From Siphonodentalium dalli (lineage: Eukaryota > Mollusca > Scaphopoda > Gadilida > Siphonodentaliidae), in NCBI GenBank assembly GCA_032622095.1, contig CP136063.1:15973814-16037813 (forward strand): a stretch of DNA of 64,000 nucleotides, read 5' to 3'. Positions 54,688 through 64,000 of this stretch are shown piece by piece. The position numbers and the translations under genes were made by a program. The notes under the pieces were generated by a model. It did no database searches, was not told where the DNA came from, and saw nothing but the letters and a program-made list of their open reading frames with translations. How positions within the stretch are numbered: position 1 is the first letter of the stretch; every line of letters begins with the position of its first letter.

Positions 54688-56115
54688 CTACGAAAGATCG
54701 CCCGTATGTGTATCACAATGGGAAGGCTTATCTCCGGTGTGGATTCTCTTATGCGTCACCAAATGGTGTGATTGATTAAATGATTTCCCGCATATATCAC
54801 AACGGTAAGGCTGATCTCCGGTGTGGATTCTCTTATGTGTCACCAAGTTGCCTGATTGACTAAATGATTTCCCGCATATATCACATCGGTAAGGTTTATC
54901 TCCCGTGTGTATTCTCTTATGCTTCACTAAGTTACTCGATGTAGTAAATGATTTTCCACATATATCACAATGGTAAGGCTGATCTCCGGTGTGGATTCTC
55001 TTATGTTTCACAAAGTCGCAGGATTGATTAAATGATTTCCCGCATATATCACACCAATAAGGTTTATCGCCAGTGTGGATTCTCGTATGTTTCACCAAGC
55101 TGCCCGATTGACTAAATGATTTCCCGCATATATCACAACGGTAAGGCTGATCTCCGGTGTGGATTCTCTTATGTGTCACCAAGTTGCTCGGTTGAATAAA
55201 TGATTTCCCGCATATATCACAACGGTAAGGCTGGTCTCCGGTGTGGATTATCTTATGTTTCACCAAGTAGCTCGATGTAGAACATGATTTCCCGCATATA
55301 TCACAAACGTAAGGCTTATCTCCGGTGTGGATTCTCTTATGTTTCACCAAGTCGCTCGAATCGTTAAGTGATTTCCCGCATATATCACAACGATAAGGCT
55401 GATCTCCGGTGTGGATTCTCTTATGTTTCACCAAGTTGCTCGATCGAGTAAATGATATCTCGCATATATCACAATGGTAAGGTTTATCTCCGGTGTGGGT
55501 TCTCTTATGTGTCACCAAGGTGGTCAATTGAGTGAATGATTTCCCGCATATATCACAACGGTAAGGCTTATCTCCGGTGTGGATTCTCTTATGCACCACC
55601 AAACCACTCGATGTACTAAATGATTTCCCGCATATATCACAATGGTAAGGCTTATCTCCGGTGTGGATTCTCTTATGTGTCACCAAGTTGCTCGAATCAT
55701 TACACGATTTCCCGCATATATCACAATGGTAAGGCTTATCTCCGGTGTGGATTCTGTTATGTGTCACCAACTGGCTCGAATCATTAAATGATTTCCCGCA
55801 TATATCACAACGGTGAGGCTTATCCCCCGCGTGGATTCTCTTATGTGTCACCAATGTGGTCAATTGAGTGAATGATTTCCCGCATATATCACAACGGTAA
55901 GGCTTATCTCCGGCGTGGATTCTCTTATGCATCACCAAACCACTCGATGTACTAAATGATTTCCCGCATATATCACAATGGTAAGGCTTATCTCCGGTGT
56001 GGATTCTCTTATGTGTCACCAAGTTGCTCAAATCATTAAATGATTTCCCGCATATATCACAATGGTAAGGCTTATCTCCGGTGTGGATTCTCTTATGTGT
56101 CACCAAGTTGCCCAT
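54688..56115 (-). CDS. C2H2 zinc-finger array, locus 3 (16 fingers, 5' truncated)
   Basis: The 475-residue frame starts inside the helix of a finger (MGNLVTHKRIH), where the ATG is made by the junction with the repeat at 56116, so the native N-terminus is lost. Sixteen complete fingers follow. The first seven resemble locus 2 (NDLSNL, STSSGL, TQLTTL, NDSSQL, NDSSNL, STSSGL, TQLTTL); the others resemble locus 1 (TRSSNL, NDSSDL, STSSYL, IQPSNL, SQSGSL, NQSCDF, TTSSNL, SQSGNL, NQSHHL). It ends KPSHCDTHTGDLS with a degraded last finger. Fingers 5 and 10 have GKSC and finger 9 GKSL instead of GKSF. With no leader or promoter seen, I regard it as a partial gene or recent pseudogene with an intact frame. 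Confidence 0.7.
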   Translation of the reverse strand: MGNLVTHKRIHTGDKPYHCDICGKSFNDLSNLVTHKRIHTGDKPYHCDICGKSFSTSSGLVMHKRIHAGDKPYRCDICGKSFTQLTTLVTHKRIHAGDKPHRCDICGKSFNDSSQLVTHNRIHTGDKPYHCDICGKSCNDSSNLVTHKRIHTGDKPYHCDICGKSFSTSSGLVVHKRIHTGDKPYRCDICGKSFTQLTTLVTHKRTHTGDKPYHCDICEISFTRSSNLVKHKRIHTGDQPYRCDICGKSLNDSSDLVKHKRIHTGDKPYVCDICGKSCSTSSYLVKHKIIHTGDQPYRCDICGKSFIQPSNLVTHKRIHTGDQPYRCDICGKSFSQSGSLVKHTRIHTGDKPYWCDICGKSFNQSCDFVKHKRIHTGDQPYHCDICGKSFTTSSNLVKHKRIHTGDKPYRCDICGKSFSQSGNLVTHKRIHTGDQPYRCDICGKSFNQSHHLVTHKRIHTGDKPSHCDTHTGDLS

Positions 56116-56430
56116 ATAAAAATGTACCTGGGTAAATCTTGGTGTTTACCTAGGTATACCCCGGTACATATAGGTTTTACCCTGGTTCCACCCAGGTCAC
56201 ACCCAGGTTACACCCAGGTAAATCAGGGATTTATATAGATTTACCCAGGTGTTTTCTATATATGTTAGGTATAAACCCCAGTTTACCCGGGTTTTTACGG
56301 ATTTACACCCAGGTATTTACACCAGGTATTTACACCCAGGTATTTACACCAGGGTTTCGCCCAGGTATTTACTACAGTGTTCATCCGGATATATACACCT
56401 GTGGTATTTTGTTAAACTGTATAATCTGCA
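56116..56430. repeat. ACCCAGGTATTTAC-type short tandem repeat
   Basis: ACCCAGGT, CCCAGGTATTTACACC and GGTTACACCCAGGTAAAT-like words recur about fifteen times in 300 bp. It directly abuts the broken finger of locus 3, so its arrival or expansion coincides with the truncation point. Confidence 0.8.
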
Positions 56431-58225
56431 TTGAAGTCACCTTATTAACCCTTTCTATATTACAGCACCATTGGCGTGTAGTTACCTTATTAACCATTCT
56501 ATATTAAATCATTAATTGACAGGTAGTTACCTTATTAACCCTTTCTATACTAAGTAACATTGGTGAGTAGTTACATTATTAACCCTTTCTATATTAAAGC
56601 ACCATTGATGTGAAGTTACCTTATTAACCCTTTCTTTATTAAAGCATCATTGACGCGTAGTTACCTTATTAACCCTTTCTATATTAAAATATCATTGATG
56701 TGTAGTTACAATGTTAACCCTTTCTATAGTATAGCATCATTGGCGGGTAGTTGGCTCCTTAACTCTGTATATACCAAAGTATCATTGTCGTATATAGTTA
56801 CCTTATTAACCCTTTCTATACTAAGTACCGTTGGCGTGTAGTTGCCTTATTAACCCTTTCTATATTAAAGCATTAATTGACAGGTAGTTACCTTATTAAC
56901 CATTTCTATACTAAGTATCATTGGTGAGTAGTTGCATTATTAACCCTTTCTATATTAAAGCGCCATTGGCGGGTAGTTACCTTATTAACCATTTATGTAT
57001 TAAAGCATCATTGACGTGTAGTTACCTTATTATAACCCTCTCTATATTAAAGCATCATTATTGCTGGGTAGTTATCTTATTAACCCGTTCTATACTAAGT
57101 ATCATTGGTGAGTAGTTACAGTATTAACCCTTTCTATATTAAAGCATCATTGACGTGAAGTTACCTTATTAACCATTTCTGTATTAAAGCAGCATTGACA
57201 TGTAGTTGTTAACCCTTTCTATATTAAAGCATCGTTGACGGGTAGTTGCCTAATTAACCCTCTATATACTAAAGTATCATTGTCGTGTAGTTACCTTACC
57301 AACCCTTTCTATACTAAGTATCATTGGCGTGTAGTTACCTTATTAACCTTTTCTATATTAAAGCATTAATTGACAGGTAGTTACATTAAACAACCCTTTC
57401 TATACTAAGTATCATTGGTGAGTAGTTACATTATAAACCATTTCTATATTAAAGCGCCATTGACGGGTAATTACCTTATTAACCATTTTTGTATCAAAGC
57501 ATCATTGACGTGCAGTTACCATATTATAACACTTTCTATATTAAAGCATCATTGACTGATAGTTACCATATTAACCCTTTCTATATTAAAGCACCATTGG
57601 CGTGTAATTACCTTATTAACCCTTTCTACGTTGAAGCAATAATTGACAGGCAGTTACCTTATTAACCCTTTTTATAATGAGTATCATTGGTGATTAGTTA
57701 CATTATTAACCCTTTCTACAATAAAGCATCATTGACATGTAGTTATCATAGTAGCCAGTTATATATTAAAGCATCATGGACGGTAGTTACCATATTAACC
57801 CTTTCTATATTAAAGCACCATTGGCGTGTAATTACCATATTAACCCTTTCTATATTAAAACATCATTGACGTGTAGTTACCCTATTAGCCCTTTCTATAT
57901 TTAAGCATCATTGACGTGTAGAACTTTATCTTATTAACCCTTTCTTTATTAAAGCATCATTGACATGTAGTTACCTTAGTAACCATTTCTACACTAAAGC
58001 ATTATTGACGGGTAGTTACCTTATTAACCCTTTCTATATTAAAGCATCATTGACAAGAAGTTAAATTATTAACCTTCTATAATAAGTATCATTGCCGTGT
58101 AGTTAGTTACCTTATAAAACCTTTCTATATTAAGACGTCGATCATTGACGGGTAGTTGTTACCTTATTAATCATTTATGTATTCAAGCATCATTGACGAG
58201 TAGTTACCTTATTACTTGAAGTTTA
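56430..58225. repeat. minisatellite, about 45-bp unit, about 40 copies
   Basis: The unit is TAGTTACCTTATTAACCCTT + TCTATATTAAAGCATCATTGACGTG in two classes (AAAGCATCATT and CTAAGTATCATT), with higher-order alternation. Individual units drift by 1-6 bp. Each holds TTAACCCTTTC. Not coding. Confidence 0.9.
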
Positions 58226-58938
58226 TTATGACAGTATGACAATACACTACCCCGGACAAATGAAGCAATATCATACTTTATCTAACAGCCTAGCTATAAT
58301 TAGTGAACATTAAACTGACAAACAGACAATTTTCAGGGCCATTATTTAATATTAAAGGGATACAAAATAAAGAGATTTCTAATTATCAGTAAGAATTATT
58401 CTCTAAGTGATACTTATTATTTCAAATAAATGATTGCATATACTATAGTAGACCATATACCAACAGGAAAATATTAGTGAATACAATTATTGTGTTTCAA
58501 AATTCGTTTCGTTTCGTTTCTGCAGCCAAATTACAATCTTAACTTTTAGTTATCGTTCTTCAAAATGGAGCGCGGATAATTCCTTGTGGTATTTTGAGTT
58601 AATTTTGTCGCGAATCAACGCGGATTGACAGAAGGAAATGGTGTATTGGCTACAAACGGATAAACTGTGGACTTATATATAAGATTCGCCGATTTCTCCC
58701 CATGGATGTGCGCAAATATCGAAAAAGACTGAATTTCATGTGACAAAAAATATTTCAATTCCCGGAACAGTAAGAATTAAGCTGCGATAACGAAACGGAT
58801 CAACTATAGTATTGAACAGTACCTCAGCTACCTGGCCATAACCAGAATATTTTCTCAAAATTGAATTTGTGGTACCGGTACAATCATGATGTAGTGCCAG
58901 TGGCCTGCTCATAATGCACCTGTCCAGAAGAAGAAGAA
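58226..58938. other. no gene seen
   Basis: No motif-bearing frame or repeat. The last about 30 bp may already be part of the LINE fragment that follows. Confidence 0.4.
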
Positions 58939-59460
58939 TTGAGAAGTTTGAAGATCATCATCATGGACTACGCAGACACCATCTGGGACCCCTACCAACA
59001 AAATCACATCGACAAGCTGGAAAGAATCCAGCGTAGAGCAGCCCGTTTCATTAAAAGAGACTATAAGAGCAAAGAAGATGGATATATGACCAAGATCCTC
59101 TACGAGCTAGATTTACCAACATTGCAGAAACGGCGGAAAATAAATCGGCTGGGATTCATGAGTAAGGTGGTGGGTGGATTGGTCCCGGCTATACCGCCTA
59201 ATCAATACTTTACACCCGAAACAAGGCGTCTTAGATCGCAGAGCAAAGTTCTGACAGGCTACGTCACCAGCCAAATTCCTCGGCACCTAATTTAAAGGAA
59301 CAACAGTCAGTGCTACGAGGCTATACCATACGTGTCAGCTCAGTTCGCTAATTCCACATTTGTTCGAACTATATGCGACTGGAATCAGCTGGAGGAATCC
59401 TTAATCCTACAACAACAGCCTGTGGATTCCTTCAAGAGTGCGCTGAAGGAAAAGATCTGA
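58939..59460 (+). pseudogene. CR1-like LINE fragment: C-terminal reverse transcriptase
   Basis: The frame reads LKIIIMDYADTIWDPYQQNH, then IDKLERIQRRAARFIKRDYK, LYELDLPTLQKRRKINRL, a TAA at 59293-59295, and in the same frame FVRTICDWNQL and FKSALKEKI up to TGA 59458-59460. This is the region after the RT core in CR1/L2/Jockey-group elements (EYA..VWDPY, KLE.VQRRAARF, L.L..L..RR, F.RTI.DWN.L). It is truncated at the 5' side as is usual for LINE copies and carries one nonsense change. The catalytic RT and endonuclease are absent. Confidence 0.85.
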
Positions 59461-60202
59461 GACTCTCTCGCCCGCTGCGAAATTACCATAATTGGGATCT
59501 GCAGCGTAACCATTCAGATTCAGATTGATCCACGATAGTAAGGGGTCAGTACATGTAGTAAGTACTGATAGTGATAAGCCTGCTGTACAATAATACTACT
59601 TTTGCTGTTTTACTGGTCTTAACTGAGTACTGTGTCAATGTGACATTGTTAATTCAGTTCCACTCTAATGTACATTAACTGGCAATGATGCATCTGACGC
59701 TATTAAAGGCACCGGTAATCCCTAAATACCAGGAGGACGCGGCGTAGAAACTTGGTACAACAGTTGTTACACGACAAAGAAAATTATCAACAAGCTTAGT
59801 GAGCGTCATCATCAAAATTGCAAATTAAAACACGGCAATGGTAAATTGGTAATCCCTACATACCAGGAGGACAAGGCATTGAAACTTGGGACAACAGTTG
59901 TTACACGGCAAAGAAATTTAAAACACACTGTGCAGTCGAGATCACCTGGACTACAAATATTTGAGGATTATACTATTTGATGAGTAGATGCGTGACTGAT
60001 AAAAGAATTAGAGACTCCATATTTACTCGGAAGATAACAGTATACGAATCATACGATGCCATACAGTTGTTCCATAACACCTCAACCTTTGGTGGATATT
60101 AACAGTAAAACTAATGAAAATGATGAAAGCCAGACTCAACATCAAGACAACATGTGCATGCATAAGTGACGGTTCAATGATTTTGACTCCATCAGATGAT
60201 AT
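59461..60202. other. LINE 3' region and unassigned DNA
   Basis: 59461 to about 59710 is probably the 3' untranslated part of the CR1-like fragment. Then ATTGGTAATCCCTA(C/A)ATACCAGGAGGAC occurs twice (59710-59740 and 59845-59870), a tandem duplication of about 130 bp. No gene. Confidence 0.4.
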
Positions 60203-60205
60203 TTA

Positions 60206-60585
60206 AGCGACACCAATTTTTAAGTCTGGTTTACGATGTGGGGAGAGAAAAAAGTAGATGCAGGAGGGAAAAAAATAAAAATAAAAAAGATTGTCCCCCC
60301 CAATTTATATCAAGTAAATCGTGGAATTTTACATAAATTTTACAAAAATTGTGAAAAAATGTTTTTGAATGAAATTCTGTTCAAACCAAACAAGACATAT
60401 CTTGTCATGAAATACATGAAAATATGGATCTGTAAATGATCATAAGCAGAACCGGATGCGACAGCACATGAAAATCAGTACGCGTGTAAAATATTTTGGG
60501 ACAAAAAAAATTAAAAAAAAATTCATGAAATGGAAACAAAGTTGTAGGAGGTGTTCGTAAACCAGACTTAAAAATTGGTGTCGCC
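60206..60585. mobile_element. MITE with 32-bp TIRs, TTA target duplication
   Basis: Inverted ends (A/G)GCGACACCAATTTTTAAG... and TCTGGTTTACGA are near-perfect for about 32 bp. TTA flanks both sides (60203-60205, 60586-60588). A TTA/TAA duplication suggests PIF/Harbinger. The 67-codon frame inside is Lys-rich by AT bias and is not credible. Confidence 0.8.
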
Positions 60586-60771
60586 TTAGGCTCATGTTAA
60601 CACAGGATCACATATTCTCAAAATAATTGTCTCCCTCAAGTTGGCCTCAACCATACTAGTATTTATATTTGATAGAACCTCAGTGAGACCATGTTGAAAA
60701 TTACCATCAATGCAGTTCCAGTGTTGACGCAACGCGGTCATGTTACTTCAAACCAGTTGCAATGTTCCTTA

Positions 60772-61465
60772 GGCCAAAGAAAAAAGATACTATGTTTCCG
60801 TACATCGACCGACCCTAAAAATAACCCGCCGACCCTAAACTTTTTATTGATATTTTGAGAAAAAGTCAAAATTTTCGCAATTTTAATTTCCTGAGAGTGG
60901 ATCTCCTGCCTGCTTTATGTCTTGTTTGGGACTTATGGAACACTATCAACAGACATGGTGGGTGTGTATCTGTATATATACATGTAAAGAGGTTATCACT
61001 GCATATATTAGGTGTATACATGTACTAGTAGCTACTGTTTCCAAAAACCAGGCATGCTCGGTGGGTGTACTGGCTACCCCCAGACAATGGGATGTAATCG
61101 TCACAATACATGTACGGTATAATGGCGGTATTATTGGTAAAATTCTTATAAAAAGTTAGTGACATCAATTTTGTACCAAGTTTATAGCCAAATTTATGAA
61201 AATGTGGTATTAGATATAATAAAAAACATACGTAAGCATGAAGTAAGTTTGATTTTTTATCAATCTTAATGTATATTTCCACTGTGTTGATCAAGTAATA
61301 CTTTCCCCATGGCACGGGTTGGCATTTTATGTCACTTTGGTCGAGGTAGTTCAATATTTCTGCAGCTGGATAAAAAATATCAAAATAAAATAAAATAAAA
61401 AAAATTCCCTACCTACCTACCCTAAATTTTTTTACCGGAAACATACAATCTTTTTTCTTTGGCCT
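60772..61465. mobile_element. MITE with GGCCAAAGAAAAAAGAT ends, TTA duplication
   Basis: Left GGCCAAAGAAAAAAGATACT and right, inverted, GGCCAAAGAAAAAAGATTGT, then TATGTTTCCG in both and similar CCGACCCTAAA/TACCTACCCTAAA sequences inside. TTA flanks (60769-60771; 61466-61468). About 690 bp, without a credible protein. Confidence 0.75.
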
Positions 61466-61475
61466 TTAGCATGGT

Positions 61476-62403
61476 AATTCGTGAAAATAAATGTCAATGC
61501 AACTTACTCTCAGGCTCCAAATAAAAGTGCAGGCCCAAATAATAGTGCGGGGGGGGGGGGAAATTCCATTGAAAGTTAATAAAAGTACAGACCCAAATAA
61601 TAGTGCAGGGGGAACTCTGAGCAAAACATCAACTGTGGTTAAAGTGATGTGAAACGTAAATTGAACCTCACAATTGAGTTCCCTGCGTCATTCTGTGGGA
61701 AGAGTGAATAAAATAACTCAGATACACGAAATCCCCCATCCTGAAGTCAGTTTGTACACATTATACGGCCATTCGGCTAACTATTTATATTCATCAATCG
61801 TCCCGATTAATCTCACCATAATAACACGAAAATACAAACCGATGCGTTGTCTTGTGCAGTCACGGAAATGCCCGAGCACTTCCGACTCGATTGGGATTGA
61901 ATCGGGTTTCGTTCTCAGAAATGGCTTCTAGGGAGGATGACCGTTCGCTGGAATAGCGTCATGCACATCAGAATATTAAAGCGAAAAACAAATTGACATC
62001 GCAATCGGTAGTCAATTCGACAGGGAAGGAATAGAAAGGGAATTGTTGCGTGAAATCACAAACGGAAGAACATTGGCCGAGTTAGTGGCAAAGATTATAA
62101 TCGAACAGTGATCGAGAGGTAATAATTCCAAAATGTTACTATTTATAGAAAATTGTAAGCGCATTGACCGAATTTTTACATCAATCTGGCCGCAAGCACA
62201 GTACCGTGCAGAAAGAGTTGTCTTACTTTTGTAACTCAAAACTGTTTAATTACATTATACCTGTACAATAGTACAAATAATTGGTATTCAATATGCCAGT
62301 ACAGAACATTTGTTAGCTCATTGGCCATGAAATGTTTTTAATGGCAAATTCTGTTGTCAAGCTTTAGTAAGCACTATTCATTCTGATGGATGATAACTAT
62401 AAT
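61476..62403. other. no gene seen
   Basis: A CAGGCCCAAATAATAGTGC/CAGACCCAAATAATAGTGC pair near 61533 and 61589, with a poly-G run between, is the only local repeat. Nothing coding recognised. Confidence 0.4.
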
Positions 62404-62985
62404 GGAAAGCCTTTTTCACATGTATTAGCTAATTGCACATTAGCGTAAGTGAATTACAATTAAGCGTAATGTATTACACTCAGGTGTAATGCACACATAT
62501 AAAGCGTACTTCACTTACGCTTAACCGTATAATGTAGATAAAGCATTACTCCTATGAGTAATAGAATTATGACTAGTGTGCTTAAGCGTAATTGATTAAA
62601 GTGTGCTTAAGCGTAATTGATTTACGCTTAAGCTCACTGGTCATTTATTTTCATTGATAGATTAATTACACTTAATCATAAATGAATTATGCTTAAGCGA
62701 TTATACGAGAAGCCGTTTTCACATTTATTCTGATTCTGCTTAATCGCAAATCATTTACGCTTAAGTGTAAATCATTTGCACTTAAGAGCAAATCATTTAT
62801 ACTTAAATACAAATCATATGCGCTTTAGCGGAAATAGTATGGGAGGCCCTTTTCACATTTATTATTTATTTGTGCTTAAGCATAAATCATTAAGCGCAAA
62901 TATTTGTGCTTAAGCGTAAATCATTTGCGCTTAAGCACAAATATGTGTCTATCAATTTATTTGCGCTTAAGCGCAAATACCTAAC
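62404..62985. repeat. CTTAAG-centred palindrome array 1
   Basis: More than a dozen short palindromes of the type ATTTGCGCTTAAGCGCAAAT or TTACGCTTAAGCGTAA in 580 bp. Three segments begin with a shared header, G..GCC.TTTTCACATTTATT (62407, 62711, 62845). A related small cluster is at 10620-10670 and 45440-45485. Confidence 0.85.
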
Positions 62986-63054
62986 ACTCCATTACATCCC
63001 TCTGATGTGAATGATTGAGTCCATCTCATATTATATTAGCATGGGCCCATAGTA

Positions 63055-63445
63055 ATAGCCCCATACAGACTCGAAGTTGAAGAAAAAACATATTTCCATA
63101 TGCATATCAGCATCTCTGTCCCTGGTGTCCCAAGATTTGGTGCCTCACTCCCAGAGCTCATGTATATTTTATTATCTCCTGCACAGATATATACCATTTC
63201 CATGGCCATAAATAGGGAATTAGGGGTTACTGTGGTTTGCTTCCCTCATATGGTGTACTCATTGACTTGAAGTTGGGGAAAAACCCCTATTTTCATAATA
63301 TCAGCATCCCTGTCCCCAAGAATTTGTGTCGCCATCCCAGAGATATAGTATATTTTATAAAAGAGACATATCCTACACAGATCTATATCATTTCCATGGT
63401 CATAAAACAGATCTTGGGGTTTCTGGGGGATTGTTTCCCTCATAT
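63055..63445. repeat. diverged direct repeat, about 185 bp x 2
   Basis: 63065-63245 and 63265-63440 share ATATCAGCATC(T/C)CTGTCCC, CCCAGAG, TATATTTTAT, CACAGAT.TATA.CATTTCCATGG and TGTTTCCCTCATATGGTG-like phrases in order. They lie between the two palindrome arrays. Not coding. Confidence 0.7.
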
Positions 63446-63527
63446 GGTGGGGCTATATCAACTTTAGTGATGTGTTTAGGCCTGTGCCATGTAAAATTAA
63501 TTCAGGGGGGATCATTGCATATTGATT

Positions 63528-63850
63528 TTTATTTGCGCTTAAGTGCAAATGATTTGCGCTTAAGCGCAAATATGATCTATTTGCTTAATTGCAAATGATA
63601 GAGGTTATTTGCGCTTAAGCGTAAATAAATAATAAATGTGAAAAGGGCCTCCCATATAATTAAGTTCAATAAGGAAATATCTAATTGCGCTTAGCAGTTA
63701 GCACAATAAGGAATATCTTATTGCACTTAAGCACAAAAAGGAATATCGTATTTCACTTAAGCGCAATAAGGAATCTCTAAGCGCAATAAGGAATCTTCTT
63801 ATTGCACTTAAGCGCGATAAGAAATATTCTTATTGCACTTAAGTGTAATT
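63528..63850. repeat. CTTAAG-centred palindrome array 2
   Basis: The same palindromes as array 1, now with an inverse header AATAAATGTGAAAAGGGCCT at 63630, so arrays 1 and 2 face each other. From 63690 the spacer changes to AATAAGGAATATC. A 16-base poly-G run follows at 63865, and CAAGCGTAATTCAAATGTAT resumes the motif at the window's right edge. Confidence 0.85.
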
Positions 63851-64000
63851 AGAGATTCCTTGATTGGGGGGGGGGGGGGGGCTTTAGCTCAATTATTTAT
63901 TAAATGTTAATTTGGCTTCCTCCCATAGAGGTGAGATAGCTGATGAACCCAATAACACTCAAGCGTAATTCAAATGTATTACGCTGATCGTAAGTTAATT

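Noticed and set aside
56430-58225. Telomere-like repeat (TTAACCC words)
   Set aside because: The word occurs once per 45-bp unit and is not in tandem; no TTAGGG-type array.
60236-60439. 67-codon Lys-rich ORF
   Set aside because: Lies wholly between the TIRs of a short MITE and reflects A-rich sequence.
1-64000. tRNA, rRNA or other structured RNA genes
   Set aside because: I looked for tRNA B-box-like words and rRNA cores by eye and saw none I could support; a covariance-model search would be needed to exclude them.

Overview
The window is animal nuclear DNA. It is AT-rich, with long non-coding stretches, non-LTR retrotransposons, dense nonautonomous DNA transposons, minisatellites and long intronless C2H2 zinc-finger arrays. 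There are no operons or bacterial-type genes. The zinc-finger style (CDICGKSF with HTGDKPY linkers), a Tx1/L1-like ORF2 with a QDTH endonuclease motif, and a pearl-like tandem-core element suggest an aquatic invertebrate, possibly a mollusc or another lophotrochozoan. The phylum is inference and I cannot fix it from the sequence.

Layout. 0-9.5 kb: no convincing gene; a hairpin-bearing promoter-like block (1.5 kb), one exon-like ORF, CCAACGTTGG-type repeats and a decayed repeat field with poly-G runs. 9.5-11.6 kb: a duplicated exon piece, two TTAA-MITEs and more CCAACGT repeats. 11.8-18.7 kb (minus strand): a nearly complete Tx1/L1-like LINE (3' end, ORF2, a repeated 5' region, an ORF1 C-terminal remnant). 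18.9-20.6 kb: a broken gag-like frame. 23.6-28.8 kb: zinc-finger locus 1, including a 38-bp minisatellite that looks derived from finger DNA. 29-34.3 kb: MITEs, nested insertions, a LINE fragment and a 55-bp minisatellite. 35.7-35.9 kb: a helix-hairpin-helix exon. 38-39.6 kb: a MITE split by a hAT-like element. 39.9-42.7 kb: zinc-finger locus 2, the best intact gene here (19 fingers). 42.7-44.3 kb: a pearl/HINE-like element inside an old MITE. 44.4-45.5 kb: the second copy of the 1.5 and 9.5 kb blocks. 46-49.2 kb (minus): a broken gene of an unnamed multi-copy invertebrate family with a possible PIN/FEN-like nuclease part, split by a MITE. 50-54.4 kb: MITEs and foldback elements. 54.4-56.1 kb: zinc-finger locus 3, truncated at its 5' end. 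56.1-58.2 kb: minisatellites. 58.9-59.5 kb: a CR1-like RT fragment. 60-61.5 kb: two MITEs. 62.4-64 kb: arrays of CTTAAG-centred palindromes.

How it fits together. Three same-strand zinc-finger loci share 5' or 3' flanks, so they are paralogues made by segmental duplication. One MITE family, present in about 15 copies or remnants, punctuates the duplications. Empty and filled sites inside the window show TTAA target duplication directly. The strongest leads are (1) the 38-bp minisatellite born from a degenerate finger: 2 units at locus 3, about 49 at locus 1; (2) the same Lys-to-TAG change in several finger linkers; (3) nested and empty-site evidence defining the TTAA-MITE family; (4) the MITE-split family of unknown function at 46-49 kb. 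MITE labels A1-A15 are mine.
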